This document shows positions 26,660 to 36,006 of a stretch of 64,000 nt of DNA, in pieces. The position numbers were made by a program, and so were the translations under genes. The stretch's first letter is position 1. Every line of letters starts with the position of its first letter. The notes under the pieces were generated by a model that ran no database searches, was not told where the DNA came from, and saw nothing but the letters and a program-made list of their open reading frames with translations. Origin of the DNA: Polaribacter sp. Z022 (GTDB taxonomy: Bacteria > Bacteroidota > Bacteroidia > Flavobacteriales > Flavobacteriaceae); the NCBI RefSeq assembly GCF_023555495.1, contig NZ_JALCZO010000007.1, forward strand, positions 1 through 64,000. Reading direction: 5' to 3'.

Positions 26660-26688
26660 CTGACGAAATTATCATTTCGTCAGTTTTT
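26660..26688 (+). terminator. Rho-independent terminator
   Basis: CTGACGAAAT (26660-26669) pairs perfectly with ATTTCGTCAG (26674-26683) around the loop TATC, followed by five T. It ends the serine hydrolase transcript. Confidence 0.93.
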
Positions 26689-26734
26689 ATAAGGCATTAG
26701 CTGTTATTTAGCCAGTAATTATAAATACTATAAG

Positions 26735-27835
26735 ATGTCTAAAAAAAGTAAAAAATTTCGAGTTTTAAAATGGATTGGTCTAACTTTAATCACATTAATT
26801 CTACTAATTGTAGGTTTTGGTGTTTGGTTTATGAGTTTGATTCCTTCTTCTGATAAAACTATAAAAAATACAACCGTTAATGATTTAACTTATTTAACAA
26901 AAAATAGAATTTTAAAAGATAGAGGTAAAATTTTAACAGTTGTAACAAGTATTGATTCTATGGGAATAAGTGGAAAAAGTACTGGTTATGAACTCACAGA
27001 ATTATCTAGAGCCTATTATGTTTTTGAAGCAAATGGATTTGAAGTTGATGTGGCAAGTCCTAAAGGAGGAAAAGCACCTGTAGTAATTGATGATTTAGGT
27101 CCTTTTGATTATGCTTTCTTAAAAGATGAAAAAGCAAAATCTAAAATTAATAACACTCTTAAATTAACTGATATTAAAGCAGATGATTATGAAGCTATTT
27201 ATTTTGTTGGTGGTAAAGGAGCCATGTTCGATTTTCCAAATAATAAAAGCATTCATAAGATTGTAAAAAATATGTATGAAAATAATAAAGTTGTAGGAGC
27301 AATATGTCATGGTCCTGCTGCTTTGGTTAATGTTACATTAAACAATGGACTCCCTTTAATTAAAGGAAAAACAATAAGTAGTTTTACTAATAAAGAAGAA
27401 CTATTATTAATTGCTGATGCAAAAACTATTTTTCCCTTTTTATTACAAGATAAAATTACAGCTCAAGGAGCTAATTTTAATGAAGGAGAAATGTATTTAA
27501 ATAAAGTAAGTGTAGACAAGAATTTAGTTACAGGTCAAAACCCTTGGTCTACTTGGTCTATTGCAGAAAATATGATTCAGCAAATAGGATATAAACCTAA
27601 AACTAGAAAAATAACAGATGAAGAAAATGCTATAAATGTATTATTGCAATATCATAAATATGGAAAAAGTAAAGCCAAAGAAATGATTACAACAATGTAT
27701 AACAATAACAAACCTATGAATAGAGTTTTATTTGCAGAACATAGTATAGTATCTGTAATGAAAGGAGAAATTGGAGATTTCTACAACTTGTTAGGATTGA
27801 TTTCTTTTGCAAAAAAAGTGCAAGAAAATAATTAA
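26735..27835 (+). CDS. DJ-1/PfpI family protein, membrane-anchored
   Basis: The 366-residue protein has a membrane helix (about 12-34, IGLTLITLILLIVGFGVWF), then a class-I glutamine-amidotransferase-like fold of the DJ-1/Hsp31 type (about 65-290): E86 in GYELTE, VGGKG, and the nucleophile elbow AICHGPAAL with C191 and H192. The C-terminal 75 residues are an extra domain that I do not recognise. Members are glyoxalase/deglycase or chaperone-like. It is 18 bases from the AraC-type regulator, which it probably accompanies in one transcript. Confidence 0.85.
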   Translation: MSKKSKKFRVLKWIGLTLITLILLIVGFGVWFMSLIPSSDKTIKNTTVNDLTYLTKNRILKDRGKILTVVTSIDSMGISGKSTGYELTELSRAYYVFEANGFEVDVASPKGGKAPVVIDDLGPFDYAFLKDEKAKSKINNTLKLTDIKADDYEAIYFVGGKGAMFDFPNNKSIHKIVKNMYENNKVVGAICHGPAALVNVTLNNGLPLIKGKTISSFTNKEELLLIADAKTIFPFLLQDKITAQGANFNEGEMYLNKVSVDKNLVTGQNPWSTWSIAENMIQQIGYKPKTRKITDEENAINVLLQYHKYGKSKAKEMITTMYNNNKPMNRVLFAEHSIVSVMKGEIGDFYNLLGLISFAKKVQENN

Positions 27836-27853
27836 ATTTGAAAAAACATTTTA

Positions 27854-28900
27854 TTGAATTTATCTGATATATTTTTAATTATAGTTAGTAGTACAGGTTT
27901 TTTACACGGAATACTATTTGCCTTTTATTTGTGTTTTTTTAAAAAGAAAAAAACGCTAGCAAATCTATTATTAGGTTTAATATTAATATTTATGGCATTT
28001 AGAGTGGGTAAATCTGTACTTCTAAATTTTGGTAAAGATTTAGAGCCCACCTTTATATTTGTAGGTTTGGCTTTTATATTATTAATAGGTCCTTTATTAA
28101 GGTGGTATATTTTGGCTATGACAAAACCAAGTTTTAAAATACCAAAAAGCTATTATTTAGAATTAGTACCGTTTGCAATTATTTTTATAGTCAGTTTTTT
28201 TCTTCAGAAAAACGTATTAAATACTAATAACAAGCAAACTATTATATTTTTTGGTAGTGTAATTATATTTATCTACTTGCATTTTGCTTTTTATATTTTT
28301 ATTTCATTTAAAACAATACAAAAGTTAAAAAGAGCATTAAACAATACTTTACAAACTAAATCTCAAAAAGCTATAATTAGCTGGTTATCAATTTTAATTG
28401 TAGGTTTTGTAATTATTTGGATTTCATATTTTTCTAACATTATAGAAGATACTATACCTTATATTGTTGGTCCTATTATGTATTCTTTAGTTGTTTATAT
28501 ATTAAGTTATAAAGTATATCAATTAAAAACTTCAGAAATAGATGGAGAGGCTTTTAAAGCAAATGATAGTATTTTGTTTCAAGAAATAAAAACTGCTTTA
28601 ATTGAAAACAAGCTTTATTTAAACGCAGAAACATCGCTAATTAGTGTAAGTAAATTAATAGGAAAAAGCACTCAAAAAACATCTGCAATAATCAACCAAT
28701 ATGCAAAACAAAACTTTAATGATTTTATAAATTATTATAGAATTGAAGAAGCAAAAAAACTACTTATATCTGAAGAAAATAGTAAATATACAATCTCATC
28801 AATAGCTTTTGATGTTGGTTTTAATAGTTTATCTTCTTTTAATAGTGCTTTCAAAAAATTTGAAAATACCACACCATCTATTTACAGAAAAAATAATTAA
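27854..28900 (+). CDS. AraC-family regulator with N-terminal membrane domain
   Basis: A TTG at 27854 is the only start that keeps the hydrophobic N-terminus; homologous proteins begin like NLSDIFLIIVSSTGFLHGI. The 348-residue protein has about seven membrane helices (residues 5-220) followed by an AraC HTH domain (about 250-348) with ISVSKLIGKSTQKTSAIINQ and ISSIAFDVGFNSLSSFNSAF. This layout is common in Bacteroidota, but the signal is unknown. I infer control of neighbouring hydrolase genes, which share a TTCAGTAAT motif. Confidence 0.88.
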   Translation: MNLSDIFLIIVSSTGFLHGILFAFYLCFFKKKKTLANLLLGLILIFMAFRVGKSVLLNFGKDLEPTFIFVGLAFILLIGPLLRWYILAMTKPSFKIPKSYYLELVPFAIIFIVSFFLQKNVLNTNNKQTIIFFGSVIIFIYLHFAFYIFISFKTIQKLKRALNNTLQTKSQKAIISWLSILIVGFVIIWISYFSNIIEDTIPYIVGPIMYSLVVYILSYKVYQLKTSEIDGEAFKANDSILFQEIKTALIENKLYLNAETSLISVSKLIGKSTQKTSAIINQYAKQNFNDFINYYRIEEAKKLLISEENSKYTISSIAFDVGFNSLSSFNSAFKKFENTTPSIYRKNN

Positions 28901-28911
28901 GAATATTAATT

Positions 28912-28950
28912 AACTCTAACTGTTCAAAAATCAAACTTAGAGAGTTTTAT
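28912..28950 (+). terminator. Weak hairpin after the AraC-type gene
   Basis: AACTCT (28912-28917) pairs with AGAGTT (28941-28946), followed by TTAT. The stem is only 6 bp. The rest of the gap to 29263 holds no gene; it carries the TTCAGTAATTT motif at 29198-29208. Confidence 0.4.
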
Positions 28951-29263
28951 TTCCTTGTTTTACATATTTAGGTGTTCCTAATTGGGAGCTTATAGTTGTA
29001 TGTAAAATTAAGATTCTGTAACAAAGTAATTAAAGTTTGTAACATGTTTTAAAATTACTCGTCATTTAAAGGAGTAATGACTCTTTAAATAAAAATTGTT
29101 AGAAACTAAATTTTTATCTTTTCAAAATATGCTTTTAGTTGAAATTGAAAAGTAGGGGATAACAACTATAATTCAATTCATCCTTACTATTTAACAGTTC
29201 AGTAATTTCTATTTAAATTTTTATGCAAATTGAATGAAGTTTGCTGCGTAAATAAATAAAAAT

Positions 29264-30280
29264 ATGTTTAGAATTATATTAATAGTGTCGTCATTAGCTT
29301 CATTCTCTTTACTACCATGGATTTTGGTAAAAGCGTGGATTTCTCCCTTGCCTAATACAGTTCAGAAGCAAGTAGATAAAGCAGTAAAATACGGGTTTGA
29401 AGGTGTAGTTGTTTATGTAGACCAAGCAGGAAAAAACTCAAAAAGTTATACTTCTGGTTGGCACAATAAAGAAGCTAAAATACCTGCAAAACCAGACGCA
29501 CTTTACAAGATTGCTAGTATAAGTAAATTGTATGATGCTGTTGCTGTTACAAAATTGGTAAGTTCTGGAAAACTATCATTAGATAAAACACTTGCAGATT
29601 ATTTACCAGAACTTAAAGGCAAGATAGAAAATATAGAGAAAATTACTTTAAGGTTACTAATTCAACACAGAAGTGGAATTCCAAATTTTACAGATGCACC
29701 AAACTTTTGGGCAGAACCAACAAGTACTTATGAAGAAAGTTTAGCTCTAATAGAAGGTAAATCTGCCAAATTTAAACCGGGTAAAAAATATGATTACTGC
29801 AACACTAACTATCTGTTAATTAATAAAATAATGGATGATGTTTTGGGGTATCCTAATTTTAAGTTTATTCAAAAGGAAATTTTAAATCCTTTAAACCTTA
29901 AAAATACGTTTAGTTCTGTTAGTAAGGTAAATATAGACAATGTAATGAGTGGTTATCATGTTGGATATCCTAACGATTTAAAAACAAACGATTATGGAAT
30001 GCATGCTACTGCAAAAGATGTAGCTACGTTTATGAGAGCATTAAATACTGGAACAATATTTAAGAATAATGAGCAAGAAATTTATACCTCTATTTATAAA
30101 TTAGAACATGATGGATGGGTTCCTGGATATCAAAGTTTTGCTAAATACTATAAAAAGATAGACACAGTAGTAATTTATTTTTATAGTACTACAGATCCTA
30201 AATTACTCAATTGGAATTTATCGCAGATTATAAATAAAAAGATTTATAGAATTATCAAAAAATCAATAAATGAAGGATAA
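29264..30280 (+). CDS. Serine hydrolase paralog, class C beta-lactamase-like
   Basis: The 338-residue protein is a clear paralog of the 25485 gene. It has the same membrane anchor (LPWILVKAWISPLPNTVQKQ), the same SISK motif (S85 and K88), IQHRSGIPNFTDAP, and DYCNTNYLL in which the YxN triad reads YCN rather than YSN. It ends inside the thioredoxin gene (11-base overlap), so it is translationally linked to it. Duplication and later insertion of the DJ-1 and AraC genes, or the reverse, explains the layout. Confidence 0.88.
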   Translation: MFRIILIVSSLASFSLLPWILVKAWISPLPNTVQKQVDKAVKYGFEGVVVYVDQAGKNSKSYTSGWHNKEAKIPAKPDALYKIASISKLYDAVAVTKLVSSGKLSLDKTLADYLPELKGKIENIEKITLRLLIQHRSGIPNFTDAPNFWAEPTSTYEESLALIEGKSAKFKPGKKYDYCNTNYLLINKIMDDVLGYPNFKFIQKEILNPLNLKNTFSSVSKVNIDNVMSGYHVGYPNDLKTNDYGMHATAKDVATFMRALNTGTIFKNNEQEIYTSIYKLEHDGWVPGYQSFAKYYKKIDTVVIYFYSTTDPKLLNWNLSQIINKKIYRIIKKSINEG

Positions 30281-30740
30281 AAAAAATAAGCTTGAAATAA
30301 AAGAAACAAATAAGAAACCTCATCCTTTTTGGAACTTTTTTTGGCTAACTTTTCTTGTTGTATCTCTTTGGTATGCATGGTATTCATTATATGTGCCTTC
30401 AAGCAAGGTAAATTGGAGTAATAACATTGAAGCATCAAAAGAACTTGCAAAAAAAACGGATAAAAATATACTGATATTCTTTACTGGTAAATGGTGTTCT
30501 CCTTGTAGAATTATGAAACGTGAAGTTTTTGCGGATGCCAAAGTTAGGAAAACCATTCAATCAAAAGTTGTTCCTGTTGAGATTGATATGGATGATCCAA
30601 ATTCTAAAAGCCTTATAAATCAATATAATATTTACACCACACCAACTACTATAATTATTGACTCTAAAGGAAATGTAGTTAATTATACAATAGGAAAAAT
30701 TGAGAAAACAAAATTCATAGAAATACTTTTAAATAAATAA
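30270..30740 (+). CDS. Membrane-anchored thioredoxin-fold protein
   Basis: The 156-residue product has a membrane helix (about 21-42), then a thioredoxin-like fold with WCSPC (C76 and C79 active site), VFADAKVRKTI, VPVEIDMDD and the cis-proline in TTPTTIIID. The CxxC faces the periplasm if the N-terminus is in. It overlaps the previous gene by 11 bases and is 4 bases from the DUF6624 lipoprotein gene. It may serve disulfide reduction for cell-envelope proteins. Confidence 0.88.
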   Translation: MKDKKNKLEIKETNKKPHPFWNFFWLTFLVVSLWYAWYSLYVPSSKVNWSNNIEASKELAKKTDKNILIFFTGKWCSPCRIMKREVFADAKVRKTIQSKVVPVEIDMDDPNSKSLINQYNIYTTPTTIIIDSKGNVVNYTIGKIEKTKFIEILLNK

Positions 30741-30744
30741 CAAA

Positions 30745-31437
30745 ATGAAATATATTTTAACATCCTGTTTAGTATTGTTACTTAATTGTGCCAATAAAAC
30801 CAATTCAAAAGAGAACTTAAAAACTAAAGATAAACAAGAAAGTCTTGTAAAAATTCTTGAAAATATTTGGACAACAGAACAAACCCCAATTAGATTAAGA
30901 GATTCATTAATGTCTATATATGGAGTAGATTCTGAGTTAGTAAAAGAACAACAAGCAATTGTTGAAAAAAACCATGCTATAAACGAAAAAAAAATAAGGA
31001 AAATTCTTGATAAAAATGGTTGGCCAACAAAAGAAATGTCTGGAAATAGAGGTAATTGGACTATTTGTAATGTAATTCAACATTCAGATAATGAAGTTAG
31101 AATACAGTATTTACCAATGATGAGACAAGCAGTTATGGATAAAAAATTAGAACCTCGTTTTTTAGTAAGAGCAGAAGACAGAATTGCTACAGAAAGAGGC
31201 GATTTACAAATCTATGGAGGACAGATGAAATATTATCCAGAAACCAAAAGTTTTAATGTATGGCCTGTTTTTGATCCAAAAAATATTGATAAAAGAAGAA
31301 CCAAAATTGGGCTAGATTCTATTGCAATATTTCTTAAAAACAGATTTGACTTTGAGTGGAATTTAGAAGAACAAATAAAAAGAACAGAAGAATTTAAATT
31401 GAAAAAAAAAGAAAACAATAAAAAACTAACTAATTGA
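30745..31437 (+). CDS. DUF6624-type lipoprotein
   Basis: The 230-residue product has a lipoprotein signal with LLLNC near residue 14. The body matches the pattern that I associate with DUF6624: ILDKNGWPTKEMSGNRGNWT, then EVRIQYLPMMRQAV, and AEDRIATERGDLQIYGGQ. The function is unknown. It follows the thioredoxin gene by 4 bases and precedes the MDR gene by 27. A 9-bp stem with loop ATTGA (31424-31446) spans its stop codon. Confidence 0.7.
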   Translation: MKYILTSCLVLLLNCANKTNSKENLKTKDKQESLVKILENIWTTEQTPIRLRDSLMSIYGVDSELVKEQQAIVEKNHAINEKKIRKILDKNGWPTKEMSGNRGNWTICNVIQHSDNEVRIQYLPMMRQAVMDKKLEPRFLVRAEDRIATERGDLQIYGGQMKYYPETKSFNVWPVFDPKNIDKRRTKIGLDSIAIFLKNRFDFEWNLEEQIKRTEEFKLKKKENNKKLTN

Positions 31438-31464
31438 TAGTTAGTTAAAAAGATGTAGAGTAAT

Positions 31465-32427
31465 ATGAAAAAAGCAATTTATAAAACATATGGTTCTCCA
31501 AAAGTTATAGAACTTATAAATACAGAGAAACCTTTGCCAAAATCTAATGAGGTTTTAGTAAAAATTAAAGCTTCATCTGCAACAAGAGCAGATACTATGA
31601 TGAGGCAAGGAACACCAAAATTTGGAAGATTATTTTTAGGTCTTTTTAAACCTAAGAATACTTCATTAGGAACAGGTTTTTCTGGTGAAATAGAATCTAT
31701 AGGTAATGAAGTAACTAAATTTAAAATTGGTGATGCCGTATTTGGTGAAAAATTATTTAGTAATGGTTGTAATGCAGAGTATATATGCATTGCAGAAAAT
31801 ATGATAATTGAACAGAAACCAATTAACATTTCGCATGAAGAAGCTGCTCCAATTTGCGATGGTTTTTTAACATCATATAACTTCTTAAAAGACATTGCAA
31901 GTATAAAAGAAGAACAACATATTTTAGTAAATGGAGCTTCTGGTAGTTTGGGTACTGCAGCTGTTCAATTAGCAAAAGTAATGGGAGCAAAAGTTACAGG
32001 AGTATGTAGTACTAAAAATTTAGATTTTGTAAAATCTATAGGAGCAGATAAAGTTATAGATTATAAAAATGAAGATTTTACAAAGTCTATTAATAAGTAT
32101 GACATTATTTATGATTCAGTAGGAACTTTAAGTTTTAAAAATTGTAAGGACGTATTAACCCCAAAAGGCATTTTTATGACGCCTGTTTTAAGTTTTGGAA
32201 CACTTTGGCATTCTATAATTAATTCTAAAAAGGTAAAATTTGCAGCTACAGGTCTTAAAAAAACTGATGAATTAAAACGATTATTTGAAGATTTAGTTTC
32301 TCTTTTTAAAGACGATCAACTTCACACTAACATTGATAAATCATACAAATTATCAAATATTATTGAAGCACATGAATACTTAGAAACAGGAAGAAAAGTA
32401 GGGAATATTGTTATCATCAATTCTTAA
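31465..32427 (+). CDS. Quinone-oxidoreductase-like MDR protein
   Basis: This 320-residue zinc-independent medium-chain dehydrogenase has a GroES-like domain (about 25-130, GTGFSGEIESIG) and a Rossmann fold with NGASGSLGTAAVQLAKVMGA (nucleotide-binding GxxGxxG), then SIGADKVIDYKNEDF and YDSVG. It reduces quinones or enones with NADPH in related proteins. It is read in line with the thioredoxin/DUF6624 genes. A 12-bp stem-loop (32465-32495) follows. Confidence 0.9.
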   Translation: MKKAIYKTYGSPKVIELINTEKPLPKSNEVLVKIKASSATRADTMMRQGTPKFGRLFLGLFKPKNTSLGTGFSGEIESIGNEVTKFKIGDAVFGEKLFSNGCNAEYICIAENMIIEQKPINISHEEAAPICDGFLTSYNFLKDIASIKEEQHILVNGASGSLGTAAVQLAKVMGAKVTGVCSTKNLDFVKSIGADKVIDYKNEDFTKSINKYDIIYDSVGTLSFKNCKDVLTPKGIFMTPVLSFGTLWHSIINSKKVKFAATGLKKTDELKRLFEDLVSLFKDDQLHTNIDKSYKLSNIIEAHEYLETGRKVGNIVIINS

Positions 32428-32464
32428 CCAATCTGTTAATTTACAGATAATAGATAAAAAGGTT

Positions 32465-32495
32465 CTTATGCTAACAACTTACTGTTGTTCATAAG
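32465..32495 (+). terminator. Hairpin after the MDR gene
   Basis: CTTATG plus AACAAC (32465-32478, a 2-base bulge between them) pair with GTTGTT plus CATAAG (32484-32495). There is no clear T tract, so terminator activity is uncertain. Confidence 0.4.
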
Positions 32496-32609
32496 CTAAC
32501 ACTATTTATTATTACTAAAGTTTATATAAAGAAAGATTAAGTTTTTAGTAACAATCAACCATTAGTAGTCGTCTTAGAACTACAATAATCAATCAAGGAA
32601 TAATAAATT

Positions 32610-32639
32610 ATGTTTTTCAAAACTAGAGAAGGAAAATAA
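32610..32639 (+). pseudogene. Ten-codon remnant of an alpha/beta hydrolase start
   Basis: An ATG at 32610 encodes MFFKTREGK then stops. The complete hydrolase at 34281 begins MFFKTKAGKEK, and the nucleotide match extends across the start and the first nine codons. This looks like the 5' end of a duplicated copy, interrupted by a stop and followed by unrelated sequence. The rest of 32640-32695 shows no homology to the hydrolase. Confidence 0.6.
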
Positions 32640-32695
32640 AAACACAAAAACTATTCAGTTATAATTGATTTAAAAAACTGTATAAATTTATAAAA

Positions 32696-34129
32696 ATGAA
32701 AATATTAAAACGCATTTTAAAAATTGTCTTTGCTCTTATCAGCTTACTTTTTTTAATAGCAATTTGTATACTTTGGTCAGATTCATCAAACACAAAATAT
32801 CTTCAAATTAATAAAAATGAATCAGTATCAAATAATTCTTATCTCATTAAGAATGTCAATATTATACCAATGAATCAGGATACTGTTTTGGTAGATAAAA
32901 TGGTGTTTATAAAAGAAGGCTTTATCGAAAAGATTGCTGATACTATTGAGGTTAATGGAATTCAAGTTTTTGATGGTGAACAGAAGTACTTAACACCAGG
33001 ACTTATTGATATGCACGTGCATGTGTGGGATAGATATGAACTTGGACTTTATTTATCAAATGGGGTAACTGCTGTTAGAAACCTTTGGGGTATGCCAATG
33101 CATTTAAGAATTAAAGAGGATATAAATGAAGAAAATATTTTTGCGCCATTGTTTTTTACAACAGGACCAAAATTAACAGGATTAGAATTCATTGGTGATG
33201 ACAATGTAAATTTAAATAATTTAACAGAAGCCAAAGAAAAAGTAATATCATATAAAAATAGAGGTTATGATTTCATTAAAACGTATTATGGTTTAGAAAA
33301 AAAGGTTTTTAATGCTGTGATTGAACAATCAAAAAAATCAGAAATAGATATTGTTGCTCATCCTTCTCAAAAAGTGCCATTTTCTTATCATTTGAATCCA
33401 CAAATAAAATCAATAGAACATGCTGAAGAAATTGTGCAACAACCATTACATTTTGATTTAGATTCCATTAAGTTAAAACCTATAATTGATTCAATTTCTC
33501 AATCTAAACACACCAGTTACTGTCCTACAATTACAGTTTTTAATAATATATATCAAATGATGATGAATGATTCTATTTTAGATTCAGAATCATTAGGATA
33601 TATGAATACACTCATAAAAAACACAGATAGTAAAAAACAATTTGAACGCTGGTTTAATGCAAAGCAAGAAGATTCTAAAACCATTGATAGAATAAAAAAA
33701 CAACATGATTTTCATATTACTATTATTAAAAAGTTACATAAAGCTGGTATACCTATAGTTTGTGGCACAGATGCAGGTATTGGAGTTACTCTACCAGGTT
33801 TTTCAATCCATAGAGAACTAGCTTTTTATAAAGAAGCAGGTCTTTCTAATTATGAAGTTTTGAAAACAGCTACAGTCAATGCTTCTCAAACGCATTCAAT
33901 AATGAATCAACTTGGAACAATTGAAAAGGGTAAAACTGCTAATTTATTATTGGTAGATGAAAATCCCCTAGTTAATTTATCATCACTTAAAAAACCCAGT
34001 TTTGTTTTTGTGAAAGGGCGAAAATTAAATAGAACAACTTTAGATTCTTTTAAAGAAAAGGCAAAAAACAAAAAGAATCTAATAGCGACAGCTCTCAGGT
34101 ACTTAGAAAATTTAATCATTGAAAAATAA
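32696..34129 (+). CDS. Amidohydrolase family protein, membrane-anchored
   Basis: The 477-residue protein has an N-terminal membrane helix (about 9-28), then the amidohydrolase fold. LTPGLIDMHVHVWD contains the H-x-H metal motif, YDFIKTYYG supplies the carboxylated-lysine region, and HPSQK, EHAEE and CGTDAGIGV give the remaining ligands (H, H, D). TIEKGKTANLLLVDENPL is the usual C-terminal beta-sandwich. It resembles prolidase/imidazolonepropionase-like enzymes of secreted type; the substrate is unknown. Confidence 0.9.
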   Translation: MKILKRILKIVFALISLLFLIAICILWSDSSNTKYLQINKNESVSNNSYLIKNVNIIPMNQDTVLVDKMVFIKEGFIEKIADTIEVNGIQVFDGEQKYLTPGLIDMHVHVWDRYELGLYLSNGVTAVRNLWGMPMHLRIKEDINEENIFAPLFFTTGPKLTGLEFIGDDNVNLNNLTEAKEKVISYKNRGYDFIKTYYGLEKKVFNAVIEQSKKSEIDIVAHPSQKVPFSYHLNPQIKSIEHAEEIVQQPLHFDLDSIKLKPIIDSISQSKHTSYCPTITVFNNIYQMMMNDSILDSESLGYMNTLIKNTDSKKQFERWFNAKQEDSKTIDRIKKQHDFHITIIKKLHKAGIPIVCGTDAGIGVTLPGFSIHRELAFYKEAGLSNYEVLKTATVNASQTHSIMNQLGTIEKGKTANLLLVDENPLVNLSSLKKPSFVFVKGRKLNRTTLDSFKEKAKNKKNLIATALRYLENLIIEK

Positions 34130-34280
34130 AGCATTCTCTCAAATCTATTAAACCAAAAACACTAGTAAAAGATTAAAATAATAGCTTTAATACTTAGCAA
34201 ATTATTAAAAAACAAGAATCAATAAACAAAAAACTCAACTAAACATTAATCGTAATTATCAACCAAAAAACGAATAGTCT

Positions 34281-35132
34281 ATGTTTTTCAAAACTAAAGC
34301 AGGAAAAGAAAAAATAATAACCCTTTATAATCAGAAATTAAATGATCTTCATATAGAATATTCTGATAAAATTGTAGAAACAACTTTTGGAGCAACCAAT
34401 GTTATTATTACAGGAGATATTAAAAACCCTCCTTTAGTACTCATTCATGGTACAGGAGGTTGTGCACCACAAATCTTAGATTCGTTTCCAAATATATCAT
34501 CAAAATATTGTGTTTATGTAATAGATGTTCTTGCACAACCTAATAAAAGTGCAGAAAATAGATTGGATATGAAATCTTTAGATTATGGAAAATGGCTTAT
34601 AGAAATTATTAAAAAACTAAAGCTTACAGAAGTAACATTGGTTGGGTTTTCATTTGGTGGATTTATAAGTTTAAAAACACTAGAATTTAATGAACGTTAC
34701 ATAAAAAAAGTATTCTTAATTGCACCTGTTTACATTGTAAATGGTAACCCTTTTTTAGGTTTATTTAAAATGTTTATGCCCCTAAAAAAGTTTATAAAAA
34801 CTAATGATAAACAATACATAAAAAAAGTTATGGATGTTCTTTTTTCTGAATATGATGATTTTGCATTCGCATACATGTCAACAACGTTTCAGAATTGCAA
34901 TATGGACTTTTCTCCATTACCAATAATCTCAAAAAAATCAGCTAAAAACATTACAACACCAATTACAATTATAGCTGCAGAAAAAGACATTATGTTTCCA
35001 GGTAGAAAAATGATAAAAAGAGCTAAAAGAATTTTTCCATCATTAAATGAAATAATCTTGTTAGAAAATTCTAAACACGTACCAAACAATAAAGATTTTA
35101 AAATAATAGAAGATTTAATCTTAAGAAATTAA
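34281..35132 (+). CDS. Alpha/beta hydrolase
   Basis: The 283-residue enzyme has HGTGG (oxyanion region), the nucleophile elbow GFSFGG with S124, an acid in AAEKDIMFP and a likely catalytic His in SKHVPNN. There is no signal peptide, so it is cytoplasmic. The lid region is basic (FIKTNDKQYIKK). The first nine codons are duplicated as a remnant at 32610-32639. Its substrate cannot be inferred. Confidence 0.9.
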   Translation: MFFKTKAGKEKIITLYNQKLNDLHIEYSDKIVETTFGATNVIITGDIKNPPLVLIHGTGGCAPQILDSFPNISSKYCVYVIDVLAQPNKSAENRLDMKSLDYGKWLIEIIKKLKLTEVTLVGFSFGGFISLKTLEFNERYIKKVFLIAPVYIVNGNPFLGLFKMFMPLKKFIKTNDKQYIKKVMDVLFSEYDDFAFAYMSTTFQNCNMDFSPLPIISKKSAKNITTPITIIAAEKDIMFPGRKMIKRAKRIFPSLNEIILLENSKHVPNNKDFKIIEDLILRN

Positions 35133-35146
35133 TAAAATTATAAAAA

Positions 35147-35986
35147 ATGAATAAAATAAAACTATCAATACTATTATTAATACTATCAACAGGCATATTT
35201 ATTTCTTGTTCTAATAACAATTCAGAAGATAGCATTGAAGCTATATATATAACTATACCTGATCAAATATTTGAAGAAAAATTAATTGCTTTAGGGATCG
35301 ATTCTGATGGAATTGTAAATGAAAAAGTATTAAAAACCGATGTAGAAAATATAGATCGTTTAAACCTAAGTAATTCAGGTATAAATGTAATTACAAATTT
35401 AGAAGGAATAGAAGCATTTGTAAATTTAAAAAGACTTTACGCTTCTGGAAATGAGTTAACAACAATAGATTTAAGCAACAACTCTTTATTAGACACTATT
35501 CATTTAGGGTTTAATAATTTAACCTCAATAAAAGGTTTAGATGAAGCTAAAGAGTTAAAATGGTTAAGTTTAAGTGGTAATTTGTTTACAGAATTTACAA
35601 TAGAAAATGAAAGTATTCAAAACATTTTAATGAGTCATAACGAATTAGTGTCTTTTAATGCAAGCAAATGTGCTAATTTAAAAAGTGTTTTATTAAACTT
35701 AAATAAAATTGAATCTTTAGATTTTACTACAAATCCATTACTAGAAACCTTAATATTTTCTGCAAATAGAGTAGAATCAATAAACTTAACAAACAATGTA
35801 AATTTAAAATACATTTATTGTTCAAGTAATTTGTTTACAAGTTTTGATGTAAGTATGCTTAACAACTTAATAGATTTAAGAATAGATAGAAATCCTACCT
35901 TAAGTTGTATTAAAATAGCAACAGATCAAAATATACCAACATTAAAAATATCTTCTTATCAACAAACAAACGTTAACTGTAATTAA
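35147..35986 (+). CDS. Leucine-rich-repeat lipoprotein
   Basis: The 279-residue product has a lipoprotein signal (TGIFISC, C near residue 21) and a region of leucine-rich repeats from about residue 60 to the end (LSNSGINVITNLEGI, LYASGNELTTIDLSNN, LSLSGNLF, LIFSANRVESINLTNN). An EEKLIALGIDSDG segment precedes the repeats. It is probably surface or periplasmic and binds a partner. It starts 14 bases after the alpha/beta hydrolase and 20 before the next lipoprotein. Confidence 0.85.
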   Translation: MNKIKLSILLLILSTGIFISCSNNNSEDSIEAIYITIPDQIFEEKLIALGIDSDGIVNEKVLKTDVENIDRLNLSNSGINVITNLEGIEAFVNLKRLYASGNELTTIDLSNNSLLDTIHLGFNNLTSIKGLDEAKELKWLSLSGNLFTEFTIENESIQNILMSHNELVSFNASKCANLKSVLLNLNKIESLDFTTNPLLETLIFSANRVESINLTNNVNLKYIYCSSNLFTSFDVSMLNNLIDLRIDRNPTLSCIKIATDQNIPTLKISSYQQTNVNCN

Positions 35987-36006
35987 ATTTAAAGTTTTAA
36001 GCAAAA

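Noticed and set aside
31479..31895. 138-codon frame on the minus strand
   Set aside because: It is antisense to the MDR gene; its sequence has no recognisable domain and the plus-strand gene explains the codon pattern.
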